Notes: generated by a model from the sequence alone, not told the origin. DNA of 54,191 bases from Clostridiales bacterium (GCA_015055525.1 SVHZ01000008.1:1-54191), one strand, 5' to 3'; shown: positions 42,427-53,400, counted from the stretch's first letter. Made by a program: numbers and translations.

Positions 42427-42480
42427 AAATAAGTACTAATTTTTTTAAGTGGTTTTTTACCGATAGAAAAACGGAGATTT

Positions 42481-44565
42481 ATGATGAGTATTCCCGAAAT
42501 TTTTGCAGAAAACGTATTTAATGAAAAGGCAATGAAACAGGCGTTATCGCCTGAGGTTTACCGTTCGCTTAAAAAGGCGGTAAACGAGAACGAACCGCTC
42601 GACTTTGCCGTTGCCCAAGAAGTAGCAGACGCTATGAAAGATTGGGCTATCTCAAAAGGCGCAACGCACTATACTCATTGGTTCCAACCTATGACTGGTA
42701 TTACCGCTGAAAAGCACGATAGTTTTATCTCCCCCGTTAAAGGCGGTGGAATTATTATGGAATTTAGTGGTAAGGCTCTTATCAAAGGCGAGCCTGACGC
42801 TTCTTCTTTCCCAAACGGCGGAATAAGAGCAACTTTCGAGGCAAGAGGCTATACCGCGTGGGACCCATCTTCTTACGCTTTCATTAAAGATAACACGCTT
42901 TGTATTCCCACGGCGTTTTGTTCTTATAGCGGTGAGGCGCTCGATAAAAAAACTCCGCTTATCCGCTCGCTTGAAACGCTTAACAAAAAGGCGGTTAAAG
43001 TTCTTCATCTTCTCGGAAAGACTGACGTTAACAAGGTTTTAGTTACAGTTGGTGCTGAACAAGAATATTTCCTTATTGATAGAGAAACTGCGCTCAAGCG
43101 TGACGATATAGTGTTCACGGGCAGAACTTTATTCGGCGCAAACGCTCCAAAAGGTCAAGAACTTGGCGATCACTACTTTGGCGCAATTAAGCCAAGAGTT
43201 AAATCTTTTATGGAAAGTTTGAATAGGGAACTTTGGAAACTCGGCATCTTAGCAAAGACCGAGCATAACGAAGTTGCTCCCGCTCAACACGAACTTGCCC
43301 CTATCTTTACACTCGTTAACACCGCAACCGATCATAACCAACTCACTATGGAAATTATGAAAAAAATTGCGGAACGCCACGGGCTTATGTGCCTTCTTGC
43401 GGAAAAGCCGTTCAAGGGCGTTAACGGTTCTGGTAAGCACAATAACTGGTCGCTTACAACCGATACGGGCGTTAACCTTTTAGACCCCGGTGAAACTCCG
43501 GCTGAAAACTTGCAATTTTTACTCTTCCTCTGCGCTGTATTAAAAGCGGCGGACGAGTATCAAGATATTTTAAGAGCGTCGGTTGCGAGCGCTGGTAACG
43601 ACCATCGTCTTGGCGCGCACGAAGCCCCACCCGCTATCATTTCAGTATTTTTAGGCGACGATTTATCTAACGCTTTGAACGCGTTTATCAATAACGACAC
43701 TTATCGTACTGGTAAATCAGTTATGCGCTTGGGCGCAAAGATTTTACCGCCACTTCCTAAGGATACGACTGATAGAAATAGAACTTCTCCACTTGCCTTT
43801 ACCGGTAACAAGTTTGAATTCCGTATGGTTGGTTCTAACGATTCTATCGCAGACTGTAACGTGGTGTTAAATACGGCTGTTGCCGAAAGTTTAGACTTGT
43901 TCGCTAAAGAACTTGAAAACTCTAAAAATATTGCGGAAGCCGTTCACAATATCGTTGCTAAAACGCTTAAAGAAAACGGAAGAATTATATTTAACGGCAA
44001 CAACTATTCCGACGAGTGGACTAAAGAGGCTGAAAGCCGTGGGCTTCTAAATCTTAGAACTACCCCCGAAGCAGTTTGCCATTATACTGATAGTAAAAAC
44101 GTTGAATTATTTGAAAAGCACAAGGTATTATCAATCGTTGAACTCAATGCAATCGAAAAAGTTATGCTTGATAACTATTCGCGAATAGTTAAAATCGAAG
44201 CGCTTACTATGATTGATATGGCGAGAAAAAATATCTACCCTGCAATCAACAACTATTCTTCAAAAGTATTATCAACCGCAATGCTCAAAGCGTCTAACGG
44301 CATAGATAATAAAACGGATACGACGCTTGCATCTAAACTTTCCGCTCTTAGCGACGGCGTGTTTGAAAAGGCGGAAGAACTTAGCGCATTAGTTGCTAAG
44401 TCAAACACGATAACTGACAGTAAAGAACTTGCATACTTTATTAAAGATGAAGTTCTTCCGTGTATGGAAAGTTTGCGTTCGTTTGCAGACAACGCGCAAA
44501 TGCTCACCGATGAAAAAGACTGGCCGTATCCGTCTTATGCAAAACTACTTTTTAGCGTAAAATAA
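42481..44565 (+). CDS. glnN: type III glutamine synthetase (GlnN)
   Basis: 694 residues, the large GSIII class (about 700) rather than GSI (about 440). Ammonia plus glutamate gives glutamine. Segments: the N-terminal GSIII domain ([15 protein letters not shown]), [62 protein letters not shown] and [14 protein letters not shown]. The glutamate it uses can come from the 2-oxoglutarate operon at 48-53 kb. The ATG pair (42481, 42484) follows ACGGAG. Confidence 0.95.
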   Translation: MMSIPEIFAENVFNEKAMKQALSPEVYRSLKKAVNENEPLDFAVAQEVADAMKDWAISKGATHYTHWFQPMTGITAEKHDSFISPVKGGGIIMEFSGKALIKGEPDASSFPNGGIRATFEARGYTAWDPSSYAFIKDNTLCIPTAFCSYSGEALDKKTPLIRSLETLNKKAVKVLHLLGKTDVNKVLVTVGAEQEYFLIDRETALKRDDIVFTGRTLFGANAPKGQELGDHYFGAIKPRVKSFMESLNRELWKLGILAKTEHNEVAPAQHELAPIFTLVNTATDHNQLTMEIMKKIAERHGLMCLLAEKPFKGVNGSGKHNNWSLTTDTGVNLLDPGETPAENLQFLLFLCAVLKAADEYQDILRASVASAGNDHRLGAHEAPPAIISVFLGDDLSNALNAFINNDTYRTGKSVMRLGAKILPPLPKDTTDRNRTSPLAFTGNKFEFRMVGSNDSIADCNVVLNTAVAESLDLFAKELENSKNIAEAVHNIVAKTLKENGRIIFNGNNYSDEWTKEAESRGLLNLRTTPEAVCHYTDSKNVELFEKHKVLSIVELNAIEKVMLDNYSRIVKIEALTMIDMARKNIYPAINNYSSKVLSTAMLKASNGIDNKTDTTLASKLSALSDGVFEKAEELSALVAKSNTITDSKELAYFIKDEVLPCMESLRSFADNAQMLTDEKDWPYPSYAKLLFSVK

Positions 44566-44589
44566 ACCTTCAATTAAAGGAGAAATATT

Positions 44590-45663
44590 ATGAGAGTTTA
44601 CAATTTTTCAGCAGGTCCTTCAAATCTTCCCCTCGAAGTATTAAAGGAAGCGCAAAGAGACCTTTTAGATTTTAATAACTCAGGTATGAGTATTACCGAA
44701 ATGAGCCATAGAACTAAAACTTTTATGGCGGTTAACGACGAGGCTAACGCACTTCTTCGTGAACTTATGAATATTCCTGAAGACTATGCCGTTTTATTCG
44801 TTCAAGGCGGAGCGTCACAACAATTTGCAGCAGTTCCATTAAACCTTATGACTAACGGTAAAGCAGACTATATCGTTACGGGTAACTTTGCAGGTAAGGC
44901 GCAAGAAGAAGGTATGAAATTTGGCGAAGCCAAAATCGTAGCGTCTTCAAAGGATAAAAACTTTACCTATATTCCAGACGTTGACAAAATCGAATTTTCA
45001 GACGATGCAAGTTACGTTCACATAACTTCAAACAACACGATATTCGGTTCTAGATACACTAAATTCCCAAAGACTAAAGCACCGCTCGTTGCAGATATGT
45101 CTTCAAACATTTTAAGTGAAGAAATCAACGTTTCTGACTTTGGTCTTATCTACGCTGGCGCGCAAAAGAACATTGCTCCCGCAGGCGTTACTATCGTAAT
45201 CGTTAGAAAAGACCTTTTAGGAAAGGCTCTTCCCTCTTGCCCAACTATGCTCGACTACGCTATTCAAGCAAAGAACGATAGTTTATATAACACTCCACCG
45301 TGTTTTTCAATCTACATCTCAATGCTCGTGTTTAGATGGCTTAAAAAACTTGGCGGTGTTAAGGCAATCCAAGAAATCAACGAATATAAAGCAGGTCTTT
45401 TATACGACTTTATCGATAATTCTTCACTTTATAAAAACTACGTTAACGTTAAAGACCGTTCTATTATGAACGTTCCGTTCGTAACGGGTAGCGAAGAACT
45501 CGACGCTAAATTTGTAAAAGAAGCAACTGCAAGCGGTTTCGTATCGTTAAAAGGTCATAGACTTGTTGGCGGTATGAGAGCAAGTATTTATAACGCTATG
45601 CCGGTTGAAGGCGTTAAAGCGCTCATTGAATTTATGAAGAAATTCGAGATGGAGAATAAATAA
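44590..45663 (+). CDS. serC: phosphoserine aminotransferase
   Basis: 357 residues, PLP enzyme making 3-phosphoserine. N-terminal VYNFSAGPSNLP, PLP Lys in YAGAQKNIAPAG, and SIYNAMPVEGV at the C-terminus. Normal length. Twenty-four bases after glnN and ending exactly where serA begins (one-base overlap), it forms a serine-synthesis pair. Its amino donor is glutamate. Confidence 0.96.
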   Translation: MRVYNFSAGPSNLPLEVLKEAQRDLLDFNNSGMSITEMSHRTKTFMAVNDEANALLRELMNIPEDYAVLFVQGGASQQFAAVPLNLMTNGKADYIVTGNFAGKAQEEGMKFGEAKIVASSKDKNFTYIPDVDKIEFSDDASYVHITSNNTIFGSRYTKFPKTKAPLVADMSSNILSEEINVSDFGLIYAGAQKNIAPAGVTIVIVRKDLLGKALPSCPTMLDYAIQAKNDSLYNTPPCFSIYISMLVFRWLKKLGGVKAIQEINEYKAGLLYDFIDNSSLYKNYVNVKDRSIMNVPFVTGSEELDAKFVKEATASGFVSLKGHRLVGGMRASIYNAMPVEGVKALIEFMKKFEMENK

Positions 45664-46814
45664 TGGAAATCTTAAAGTTAAATCCCGTTAGCCCGCTCGT
45701 TAACGACGTGCTCGGTAAAAATTACGAAGTAAAAGATAATTGCGACGCTCCCGTCGGAGCAATCGTTAGAAGTTTTGATATGCACGAATACGCCCTTCCC
45801 GAAAGCGTTATCGCAGTAGCGAGAGCGGGCGCAGGCGTTAACAATATTCCTTGCGATAAACTCGCTGAAAAAGGCGTTGTGGTATTCAACACACCTGGCG
45901 CTAACGCAAACGCCGTTAACGAACTCGTTTTATCAGCCCTTCTTTTAGGCTCTAGAAAAATCGTTCCCGCTATTGACTGGGTTAAAACCTTAAAGGGAAC
46001 TCCAGATATTTCTAAACAAGTTGAAAAGGGCAAAAAAGCCTTTGTTGGCAGAGAAATTTTAGGCAAGAAACTCGGCGTTATCGGTCTTGGTGCAATCGGC
46101 TATAAAGTTGCCAACTCCGCAGTTGCTCTCGGTATGGACGTTTTAGGCTATGACCCGTATTTATCAGTTAACAACGCCCTTCACTTATCAAGAGCGGTTG
46201 AAATTACTCAAGAAATTGACGAACTTTACAAAACTTGCGATTACATAACTATTCACGTTCCCTACACTAAGGATAACGACAAGATGATAAACGCTAGCAA
46301 AATTTCAGAGATGAAAGACGGCGTTGTAATTATCAACTGCGCTCGTGGTGAGCTTGTTGACAATCAAGCGGTTCTTTCTGCAATCAAAGACGGTAAAGTT
46401 GGAAGATATTTCTGTGACTTCCCGTCGGAAGAACTCATTGGCGAAGAAAACGTGGTTTTAACTCCTCACCTTGGCGCGTCTACCCCCGAAGCGGAAGACA
46501 ACTGCGCTGTTATGGCGGCAAGAGAACTTAAAGACTTTATTGAAAACGGCAATATCAACAACAGCGTTAACTATCCAAGATGTTCTTCACCTAAAACTAC
46601 CGCTCATAGAATTACTATTTGCCACCTTAACAAAACTAACATGATTGCTCAATTCTCAGGAATACTCGGCGAAAAGCACGTTAACATTGAAAACTTTATC
46701 AACGCAAGCAAAGGAAACTTTGCTTACTCTATCTTAGACGTAAACGAAGTAACCGATGAAATCGTTAATTCCTTAAACGAAATTGAAGGCGTTATTAAAA
46801 TTAGAATTATCTAA
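45663..46814 (+). CDS. serA: D-3-phosphoglycerate dehydrogenase
   Basis: 383 residues. The 2-hydroxyacid dehydrogenase core (about 1-300) has the NAD loop GVIGLGAIGYKVA, the Arg in INCARGELVD and the His in LTPHLGAST. A short ACT domain (about 310-383) follows, ending EIEGVIKIRII, suited to serine feedback. Shorter than the E. coli-like 410-residue or 530-residue forms but common in clostridia. Overlaps serC by one base. Confidence 0.93.
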   Translation: MEILKLNPVSPLVNDVLGKNYEVKDNCDAPVGAIVRSFDMHEYALPESVIAVARAGAGVNNIPCDKLAEKGVVVFNTPGANANAVNELVLSALLLGSRKIVPAIDWVKTLKGTPDISKQVEKGKKAFVGREILGKKLGVIGLGAIGYKVANSAVALGMDVLGYDPYLSVNNALHLSRAVEITQEIDELYKTCDYITIHVPYTKDNDKMINASKISEMKDGVVIINCARGELVDNQAVLSAIKDGKVGRYFCDFPSEELIGEENVVLTPHLGASTPEAEDNCAVMAARELKDFIENGNINNSVNYPRCSSPKTTAHRITICHLNKTNMIAQFSGILGEKHVNIENFINASKGNFAYSILDVNEVTDEIVNSLNEIEGVIKIRII

Positions 46815-46833
46815 TTTTTTTGTTAAAAAATTA

Positions 46834-46863
46834 TTTACAAATTAAACTTAACTGTTATATAAT
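46834..46863 (+). promoter_or_regulatory. promoter of CofE-like gene
   Basis: -35 TTTACA (46834-46839), 18-base spacer, -10 TATAAT (46858-46863). A small TTTTGC/GCAAAA hairpin lies in the leader near 46875-46892. Confidence 0.6.
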
Positions 46864-46911
46864 AAAAAATGTGATTTTGCTCAATGCAAAATACGAAGGA
46901 GATTTACATTT

Positions 46912-48102
46912 ATGAGCCGTATGATCGGTACTATTTCAAGAGGCGTTAGAGCGCCAATCATCCGTCAAGGCGACGATTTAGTTAAAATCGTAACAGATTC
47001 AATTTTAGACGCTGCAAGAGAAGACGGTTTTTCAATTAGAGATAAAGATATTATCGCCATGACCGAATCTATCGTTGCAAGAGCGCAAGGCAACTACGCT
47101 ACCGTTGACGATATTGCAAACGACGTGAAAGATAAATTTGGTGGAGAAACGGTTGGTGTAATCTTCCCAATTCTTAGCCGTAACCGTTTTGCAATTTGTT
47201 TAAGAGGTATGGCTAAAGGCGCTAAGAAAATCGTTTTAATGCTTTCTTATCCGTCTGACGAAGTTGGAAATCACTTAGTTACTCTTGATATGCTCGACGA
47301 AAAGGGAATCGACCCATATAAAGACGTTTTATCACTTGAAAAATACCGTGAACTTTTCGGTTATTCTAAACACCGTTTCACAGGCGTTGACTACGTTGAA
47401 TACTACGGCAATTTAATTAAGGAAGCAGGCGCTGAGTGCGAAATTATTTTCGCTAACGACCCAAGAGCGATATTAAATTACACTAAAAACGTAATTAACT
47501 GCGATATCCACACTAGATTTAGAACTAAACGCCTTTTACTCAATGCCGGCGCTGAAAAAGTTTTCGGTATGGACGAAATTTTAAGAACTAACCCTAACGG
47601 TGGTTACAATGAAAATTACGGCTTGCTTGGTTCTAACAAGGCAACGGAAGATTCAATCAAACTCTTCCCAAGAGATTGCCAAAAGTTAGTTGAAGATATT
47701 CAAGCACTTATGTTTGAAAAAACTGGTAAGAAAGTTGAAGTTATGGTTTACGGCGACGGCGCGTTCAAAGACCCCGTTGGTAAAATTTGGGAACTTGCAG
47801 ACCCCGTTGTTTCTCCAGCGTATACTAAAGGTTTAGAAGGAACGCCTAACGAACTTAAACTTAAATACCTTGCCGATAACGACTTTGCTGATTTATCTGG
47901 CGAAGAACTTAAAAAGGCAATCAACGAAAAAATCCAACAAAAAGACAGTGATCTTGTTGGCAATATGATAAGCGAAGGAACAACGCCTAGAAGACTTACC
48001 GACCTTATCGGTTCACTTTGTGACTTAACTTCTGGTTCTGGCGATAAGGGAACTCCTATCGTATTTATTCAAGGTTACTTTGATAACTACACTAACGAAT
48101 AA
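46912..48102 (+). CDS. CofE-like gamma-glutamyl ligase family protein
   Basis: 396 residues of the coenzyme F420-0:L-glutamate ligase (CofE/FbiB) superfamily. Visible: IRQGDDLVKIVTDSI near the N-terminus, DIIAMTESIVARAQGNY (the VVAxKVVSxAEG-type element of CofE), and VYGDGAFKDPVGKIWELADP. Clostridia of this kind are not known to use F420, so it likely glutamylates something else, perhaps a folate, a flavin-like cofactor or a peptide. Next to serine and glutamine synthesis but with its own promoter. Confidence 0.75.
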   Translation: MSRMIGTISRGVRAPIIRQGDDLVKIVTDSILDAAREDGFSIRDKDIIAMTESIVARAQGNYATVDDIANDVKDKFGGETVGVIFPILSRNRFAICLRGMAKGAKKIVLMLSYPSDEVGNHLVTLDMLDEKGIDPYKDVLSLEKYRELFGYSKHRFTGVDYVEYYGNLIKEAGAECEIIFANDPRAILNYTKNVINCDIHTRFRTKRLLLNAGAEKVFGMDEILRTNPNGGYNENYGLLGSNKATEDSIKLFPRDCQKLVEDIQALMFEKTGKKVEVMVYGDGAFKDPVGKIWELADPVVSPAYTKGLEGTPNELKLKYLADNDFADLSGEELKKAINEKIQQKDSDLVGNMISEGTTPRRLTDLIGSLCDLTSGSGDKGTPIVFIQGYFDNYTNE

Positions 48103-48115
48103 TTCAATAAAAAAT

Positions 48116-48147
48116 AAAACTGCGGTTATGAAAACCGCAGTTTTTTT
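48116..48147. terminator. terminator between CofE-like gene and icd
   Basis: 12-bp stem AAAACTGCGGTT/AACCGCAGTTTT, loop of 5, seven T on the plus strand. Convergent genes share it. Confidence 0.88.
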
Positions 48148-48148
48148 G

Positions 48149-49357
48149 TTATAATATTTTTTCTAAATTCTTTCTAATTTCAGCAATAAATTCACTTGTT
48201 AAAACGGGTTTAACTTCAACAGAGCCGTCGGTAAGATTAACTAAATCTTTAGTCATAACCCCGCTCATTAAAGTATCAATGCACGCCTTTTCAAGTTTAT
48301 CGCCAAACTCGATAAGTTTTGGAAGATTATCAAGTTCGCCACGTTTTTTAAGCGCGCCAGTCCAAGCGTATATCGTTGCCATTGGGTTAGTAGAAGTCTT
48401 TTCGCCTTGTAAATATTTATAATAGTGGCGAGTTACAGTTCCGTGAGCAGCCTCGTATTCAAAATTACCGTCGGGAGAAACGAGAACTGAAGTCATCATA
48501 GCAAGCGAGCCAAAAGCAGTTGAAACCATATCACTCATAACGTCGCCGTCGTAGTTTTTAAGCGCCCAAATGAAACCGCCTTTACTTCTTATTACTCTTG
48601 CAACGGCATCATCGATTAGCGTATAGAAGTATTCAATGCCAAGTTCTTCAAATTTTTGCTTGTATTCATTTTCAAAAATTTCTTCAAAGATAAGTTTGAA
48701 AGTTTGATCGTACTTTTTGGAAATAGTATCTTTAGTTGAAAACCATAAACTTTGCTTTTTATCAACCGCGTAGTTAAAACAAGAACGGGCAAAAGATTTT
48801 ATAGAACTATCCTTATTATATTGACCTTGGAACACGCCGTCACACTCAAAATCATAAACCGTTTCTCTCGTTTCAACGCCGTTTTCATCGGTAAATACTA
48901 TTTCTGCCTTGCCTTTTGGCACGCGCATTTCACTTGCCTTGTAAACGTCACCGTAAGCGTGGCGGGCAATAGTTATAGGCTCTACCCAAGTTTTAACCGC
49001 AGGCTTAATAATAGGCAAAGTTATTGGCGCTCTAAACACAGTTCCGTCTAAAATTGCCCTGATAGTTCCATTGGGGCTTTTCCACATTTCTTTAAGGTTA
49101 TATTCACTCATCCTTTGCTTGTTAGGAGTGATTGTTGCGCACTTTACGGCTACGCCGTATTTTTTAGTTGCGTTAGCGCTATCTACCGTTACTTTATCGT
49201 TAGTAGCGTCACGGTTTTGAAGACCTAAATCATAATATTCAGTCTTTAAGTCTACAAAAGGACAAATGAGTTCGTCTTTAATCTCTTGCCAGATAATTCT
49301 AGTCATTTCGTCGCCGTCCATCTCGACGAGCGGTGTTGTCATTTTAATTTTTTCCAT
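48149..49357 (-). CDS. icd: NADP-dependent isocitrate dehydrogenase
   Basis: 402 residues of the homodimeric eukaryote-like class (about 410). Substrate-binding [20 protein letters not shown] and metal/NADP segments [16 protein letters not shown] and [11 protein letters not shown]. It oxidises isocitrate to 2-oxoglutarate. Starts 2 bases after the aconitase stop with AAGGTGA as ribosome site. Last gene of the GntR-controlled operon. Confidence 0.95.
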   Translation of the reverse strand: MEKIKMTTPLVEMDGDEMTRIIWQEIKDELICPFVDLKTEYYDLGLQNRDATNDKVTVDSANATKKYGVAVKCATITPNKQRMSEYNLKEMWKSPNGTIRAILDGTVFRAPITLPIIKPAVKTWVEPITIARHAYGDVYKASEMRVPKGKAEIVFTDENGVETRETVYDFECDGVFQGQYNKDSSIKSFARSCFNYAVDKKQSLWFSTKDTISKKYDQTFKLIFEEIFENEYKQKFEELGIEYFYTLIDDAVARVIRSKGGFIWALKNYDGDVMSDMVSTAFGSLAMMTSVLVSPDGNFEYEAAHGTVTRHYYKYLQGEKTSTNPMATIYAWTGALKKRGELDNLPKLIEFGDKLEKACIDTLMSGVMTKDLVNLTDGSVEVKPVLTSEFIAEIRKNLEKIL

Positions 49358-49359
49358 AA

Positions 49360-51288
49360 TTATTCACCTTGTTTAGTATAGGCAAGAAGTCCGCCTGCTT
49401 TGAGTATTTTAATTTGCCTGTCAGTAAAGTTACAGTTAAGTTGATATTCTTTACCAGTCGTGTTGTTTTTAAGAATAACTTCGCCCTTTTCAAAACCATC
49501 GAAAAGATTTTCGAGAGATAAACTGTCGCCTTGATTGATTTCATCATAATCGCTTGCATTTTTGAAAGTTAAGGGAATAATGCTAGCGTTTATTAAGTTT
49601 GCAACGTGGATACGAGCAAAACTCTTTGCAACAACCGCTTTTACTCCCAAATATAAAGGAACTAAAGCCGCGTGTTCACGAGAAGAGCCTTGACCGTAGT
49701 TTTCCCCACCGATGATTACGCTCGATTTAAGAGATAACGCTCTTTCAGAGAAATTTTCGTCAACAACAGAGAAACAGAATTTTGAAAGATATGGGATATT
49801 TGAACGATACGGAAGAATTTTTGCACCTGCTGGCATAATGTGGTCGGTGGTAATATTATCGCCAACTTTCAAGCCAACGGTAACGTCAATTTTATTCTCC
49901 ATAGCGGTAGTAGACGGGAACGGCTTAATGTTAGGTCCGCGAAGAACTTCTAATTTTTCCGCCTCGTCTTCGCTAGCGGGGCTAACAACCGCGCTATCGT
50001 CTATCTTAAACTTTTTAGGCATCTTGATAGATGGTGCTTTTCCTAAAAGTCTTGGATCGGTAATTTCGCCAAAGATTGCGGCTGCAACTGCCGTTTCTGG
50101 GGAAACGAGATAAACGCCCGCGTCCTTTGTTCCACTTCTACCTAAAAAGTTACGATTGAAAGTTCTTAAACTTACGCCAGCCGAGTTTGGAGAAAAGCCC
50201 ATACCGATACAAGGACCGCACGCGCATTCAAGTATTCTCGCGCCCGACGCTAAGATATCTGCAAGCGCACCAGAATCAGAGAGCATTGATAAAACTTGTT
50301 TAGAGCCTGGGGAAATCGACATAGAAACGTCGTCGCTAATCTTTCTTCCTTTTAATAAACTTGCAACTTTGAGCAAATCTTGAAGAGATGAGTTAGTGCA
50401 AGAACCAACGCAAACTTGATTTACTTTTACACCTTTGAGTGAAGAAACTTCCACTACGTTATCAGGGCTATGCGGGCAAGCGACAAGCGGATTAAGTTCG
50501 GATAAGTTTATATCGATAACTCTATCGTAAACAGCGTCTTCATCAGAGCAAAGCGGAATATAATCTTCAACTCTGCCTTGCGCTTTCAAAAATTCTTTGG
50601 TAATCTCGTCAGACGGGAAAATTGAAGTGGTTGCACCAAGTTCAGTTCCCATATTAGTTATCGTTGCGCGTTCTGGAACGGAAAGCGTTTTAATACCTTC
50701 GCCACCCCACTCGATAATTGCGCCAACGCCACCTTTTACGGATAAAATTCGTAAAATTTCTAAACTTACGTCTTTTGCAGTAACGAACGGAGAAAGTTTA
50801 CCTGTCAAATTTACTTTGTACATCTTCGGCATAGTAATATAGTAAGCGCCACCGCCCATAGCAACGGCAACGTCAAGCCCGCCCGCACCGAAAGAAAGCA
50901 TACCGATACCACCACCCGTTGGAGTGTGACTATCAGAGCCGATTAAAGTTTTACCCGGTTTTCCAAAACGCTCTAAATGAACTTGGTGGCAAATGCCGTT
51001 ACCCGGTCTTGAAAAGTAAATGCCGTGCTTTTTAGCAACCGTTTGAATATAACGATGATCGTCTGCATTTTCAAAACCGCATTGTAAAGTATTGTGGTCG
51101 ATATAAGCAACCGAGCGTTCAGTTTTAACCCTTTTAAGCCCCATCGTTTCAAATTCAAGATACGCCATCGTTCCCGTAGCGTCTTGAGTTAAGGTTTGGT
51201 CTATTTTAAGCGCGATTTCAGTTCCTTGAACCATCTCGCCCGAAATTAAGTGATTTTTAATTATTTTTTGTGCAATAGTAAGTCCCAT
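49360..51288 (-). CDS. acn: aconitate hydratase (AcnA/LeuC-like, about 640 residues)
   Basis: 642 residues, shorter than AcnA (about 890), a form common in Clostridia and Thermotogales. The cluster Cys residues are in [11 protein letters not shown] and [22 protein letters not shown] and DSHTPT appear in the N-terminal part, and the swivel domain has [18 protein letters not shown] and [14 protein letters not shown]. Converts citrate to isocitrate. Three bases after the GntR gene. Confidence 0.93.
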   Translation of the reverse strand: MGLTIAQKIIKNHLISGEMVQGTEIALKIDQTLTQDATGTMAYLEFETMGLKRVKTERSVAYIDHNTLQCGFENADDHRYIQTVAKKHGIYFSRPGNGICHQVHLERFGKPGKTLIGSDSHTPTGGGIGMLSFGAGGLDVAVAMGGGAYYITMPKMYKVNLTGKLSPFVTAKDVSLEILRILSVKGGVGAIIEWGGEGIKTLSVPERATITNMGTELGATTSIFPSDEITKEFLKAQGRVEDYIPLCSDEDAVYDRVIDINLSELNPLVACPHSPDNVVEVSSLKGVKVNQVCVGSCTNSSLQDLLKVASLLKGRKISDDVSMSISPGSKQVLSMLSDSGALADILASGARILECACGPCIGMGFSPNSAGVSLRTFNRNFLGRSGTKDAGVYLVSPETAVAAAIFGEITDPRLLGKAPSIKMPKKFKIDDSAVVSPASEDEAEKLEVLRGPNIKPFPSTTAMENKIDVTVGLKVGDNITTDHIMPAGAKILPYRSNIPYLSKFCFSVVDENFSERALSLKSSVIIGGENYGQGSSREHAALVPLYLGVKAVVAKSFARIHVANLINASIIPLTFKNASDYDEINQGDSLSLENLFDGFEKGEVILKNNTTGKEYQLNCNFTDRQIKILKAGGLLAYTKQGE

Positions 51289-51290
51289 AA

Positions 51291-51932
51291 TTATTTTAAC
51301 CTCTCTATGTTGCGTTTAGCATTAGTAACGTGTTTTATCATAAGTTGCTCGGCAAGAGCGCCGTCTCTATTTTCAATAGCGGTGAGAATTTCGCGATGCT
51401 CGATAATCGCTAAATTTGCCCTATCACTACCTGAAAACGACGTTTTCCTACAAAGTTGAACTTTTCTATGAAGAGTTGAAAGTATCGATTGATAAACTTC
51501 GCTACCACAATTTTTATAAATAAGGTCGTGGAAAACTGAATCCGTTCCCTTCAACTTATCCGCTTGGTTTTTAGCCGTATAAAACTCTTGAAGTTCCACC
51601 GCCTCTCTCATCTTATTAAGTTCTTCTTCCGTTATAATCTCAGCGCAACGCTTGGCTACTTCGCCTTCAATTTTAATTCTTATGTCGTAAATATCTAAAA
51701 TGTCATCATCAGATATTCCTACTACAACGTGCCCTTTGGGAATTTCTTTCAAAAGGTCTTCTTGTTCAAGCCTTCTAATTGCCTCCCTTATAGGAGTTCT
51801 TGAAACGTTAAGAGCAAGCGATAATTCACTTTCAGTAATAACGTCGCCTTTTTTATAAACGCCTGTTAAAATATCGTTTTCAAGGCGTTCAAATACCGCG
51901 TCTGCTCGCGATGTAAATTTTACTTGTGTCAT
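51291..51932 (-). CDS. GntR-family regulator, FCD (FadR) subfamily
   Basis: 213 residues. N-terminal winged helix (RADAVFERLENDILTG, SELSLALNVSRTPIREAIRRLE) and a C-terminal all-helical FCD domain with the FCD His residues (FHDLIY, IEHREIL, KHVTNAKR) that bind a metal-carboxylate ligand. It sits between citrate synthase and aconitase genes; the effector is probably citrate or a related acid. A TTGTATACAA palindrome at the operon promoter is its likely site, making it self-regulating. Confidence 0.9.
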   Translation of the reverse strand: MTQVKFTSRADAVFERLENDILTGVYKKGDVITESELSLALNVSRTPIREAIRRLEQEDLLKEIPKGHVVVGISDDDILDIYDIRIKIEGEVAKRCAEIITEEELNKMREAVELQEFYTAKNQADKLKGTDSVFHDLIYKNCGSEVYQSILSTLHRKVQLCRKTSFSGSDRANLAIIEHREILTAIENRDGALAEQLMIKHVTNAKRNIERLK

Positions 51933-51950
51933 TTCAAATCTCTCTTTTAA

Positions 51951-53321
51951 TTAAAGTCTTAAGTCAGAGTATTTTTCAACGAGTTCAATAAGTTCACCCG
52001 TAGTTATTGAAGTTTGGCGTTCATTTTCATATTCCGCGTCAACCCACTCCTTAATTTTTATAACGAGTTCACTCTTTTTATCAACTTCATTAGGAGTTCC
52101 TGTAAGTTTATAATAACTATTAATCCAGTATGCAATACCCGCTAAGCCTGAAGTTTTAGAAATAGTTACGGTTGCGGGTCTATTTAAGATTTTACCCGTA
52201 TCGAAAATATTATAAATCTCTTCGTCCTTCAAAAGCCCGTCTGCGTGAATACCCGCTCTTGTTTGATTGAAATAATCGCCAACAAACGGCGTCATAGGCG
52301 GAATATTATAGCCCATTTCTTTTCTAAAATAATCTTTAATTTCAGTGATAACGGTTGGGTCCATACCATCGAAAGTACCACGAAGCGACGCGTATTCCAT
52401 AACCATTGCCTCAAGCGGTATATTTCCCGTTCTCTCGCCAATACCTAGAAGCGAACAGTTAACCGCGCTCGCACCGTAAAGCCAAGCAGCAGTTGCGTTT
52501 GAAACGGCCTTATAAAAGTCATTATGACCGTGCCACTCTATTTGCTCGCTTGGAATATTTGCATACTTTTTAATACCGTAAATAATACCTGGAACACTTC
52601 TTGGAAGAGAAGTTTCCGAAAACGGTATGCCGTAACCCATAGTATCGCACGCTCTAATTTTAACGGGGATTCCCGCCTCTACTGAAAGGTCATGAAGGGC
52701 GTGGATAAATGGTATAACAAAACCGTAGAAGTCTGCTCTTGTGATATCTTCAAAGTGACATCTTGGAACGATACCCTCGTCAAACGCCGATTTAACGATT
52801 GAAAGATAATGCTCTAACGCCTCTTTTCTACTCATTTTGAGTTTCTTGAAAATGTGATAGTCAGAGCAAGAAACGAGTATGCCCGTTTCTCTAATCTTCA
52901 TTTCTTTAACGAGTTTGAAATCTTCTTTAGTCGCTCTTATCCAAGAAGTGATTTCGGGAAATTTAAGACCGAGTTCACGGCATTTATCAAGCGCTTCTCT
53001 ATCCTTTTTACTATAAATAAAGAATTCCGTTTGACGGATAATGCCGTTAGGACCGCCAAGTTTATTCATAAGTTTATAAAGATCAACGATTTGTTTAACC
53101 GTGTAAGGCTCAACCGCTTGTTGACCATCTCTCATCGTGGTATCGGTAATCCAAATCTTTTCAGGCATATCCATCGGCGAACGGCGTTGGTTGAAAACTA
53201 TTTTGGGAACTTCATCATAAGGATATATATCACGATATAAATTAGGTTCTCTTATGTCTTGAAGAGAGTATTTGTAAGTTTCTTGTTCTAAAAGGTTAGT
53301 TTTTGATGATAATTTAAGCAT
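51951..53321 (-). CDS. Re-citrate synthase homologue (isopropylmalate synthase-like HMGL enzyme)
   Basis: About 456 residues from the ATG at 53321, chosen for AAAAAGGAGATATT just upstream. HMGL-like TIM barrel: ITDTTMRDGQQAVEPYT (metal Asp and catalytic Arg), CHFEDITRAD, RACDTMGYG, WHGHNDF (metal His) and GIGERTGNIPL. It is followed by aconitase and isocitrate dehydrogenase with no Si-type citrate synthase in the window, which matches the Re-citrate synthase of Clostridium kluyveri. Homocitrate or isopropylmalate synthase is the alternative; the neighbours make citrate the best guess. Confidence 0.85.
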   Translation of the reverse strand: MLKLSSKTNLLEQETYKYSLQDIREPNLYRDIYPYDEVPKIVFNQRRSPMDMPEKIWITDTTMRDGQQAVEPYTVKQIVDLYKLMNKLGGPNGIIRQTEFFIYSKKDREALDKCRELGLKFPEITSWIRATKEDFKLVKEMKIRETGILVSCSDYHIFKKLKMSRKEALEHYLSIVKSAFDEGIVPRCHFEDITRADFYGFVIPFIHALHDLSVEAGIPVKIRACDTMGYGIPFSETSLPRSVPGIIYGIKKYANIPSEQIEWHGHNDFYKAVSNATAAWLYGASAVNCSLLGIGERTGNIPLEAMVMEYASLRGTFDGMDPTVITEIKDYFRKEMGYNIPPMTPFVGDYFNQTRAGIHADGLLKDEEIYNIFDTGKILNRPATVTISKTSGLAGIAYWINSYYKLTGTPNEVDKKSELVIKIKEWVDAEYENERQTSITTGELIELVEKYSDLRL

Positions 53322-53353
53322 TAATATCTCCTTTTTTAGTATCTTAAACTCAA

Positions 53354-53372
53354 TTTGTATATTTGTATACAA
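53354..53372. promoter_or_regulatory. probable GntR operator at the citrate operon promoter
   Basis: Perfect palindrome TTGTATACAA (53363-53372) beginning at the -10 box and covering the likely transcription start. An 8-base direct copy TTTGTATA precedes it (53354-53361). The palindrome fits the TnGTnnnACnA-like sites of FadR-type GntR repressors. Confidence 0.6.
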
Positions 53373-53400
53373 TTATACATTTATTATTTTCTTATGTCAA
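53372..53400 (-). promoter_or_regulatory. consensus promoter of Re-citrate synthase operon
   Basis: -35 TTGACA (53395-53400), 17-base spacer, -10 TATAAT (53372-53377) on the minus strand, overlapped by the operator. Confidence 0.8.

Noticed and set aside
42427-42480. Riboswitch or ncRNA in the glnN leader
   Set aside because: Only weak pairings are visible and the leader is about 50 bases, too short for known glutamine or T-box elements.
49712-50113. 133-codon plus-strand frame opposite aconitase
   Set aside because: Antisense shadow of a conserved enzyme gene.
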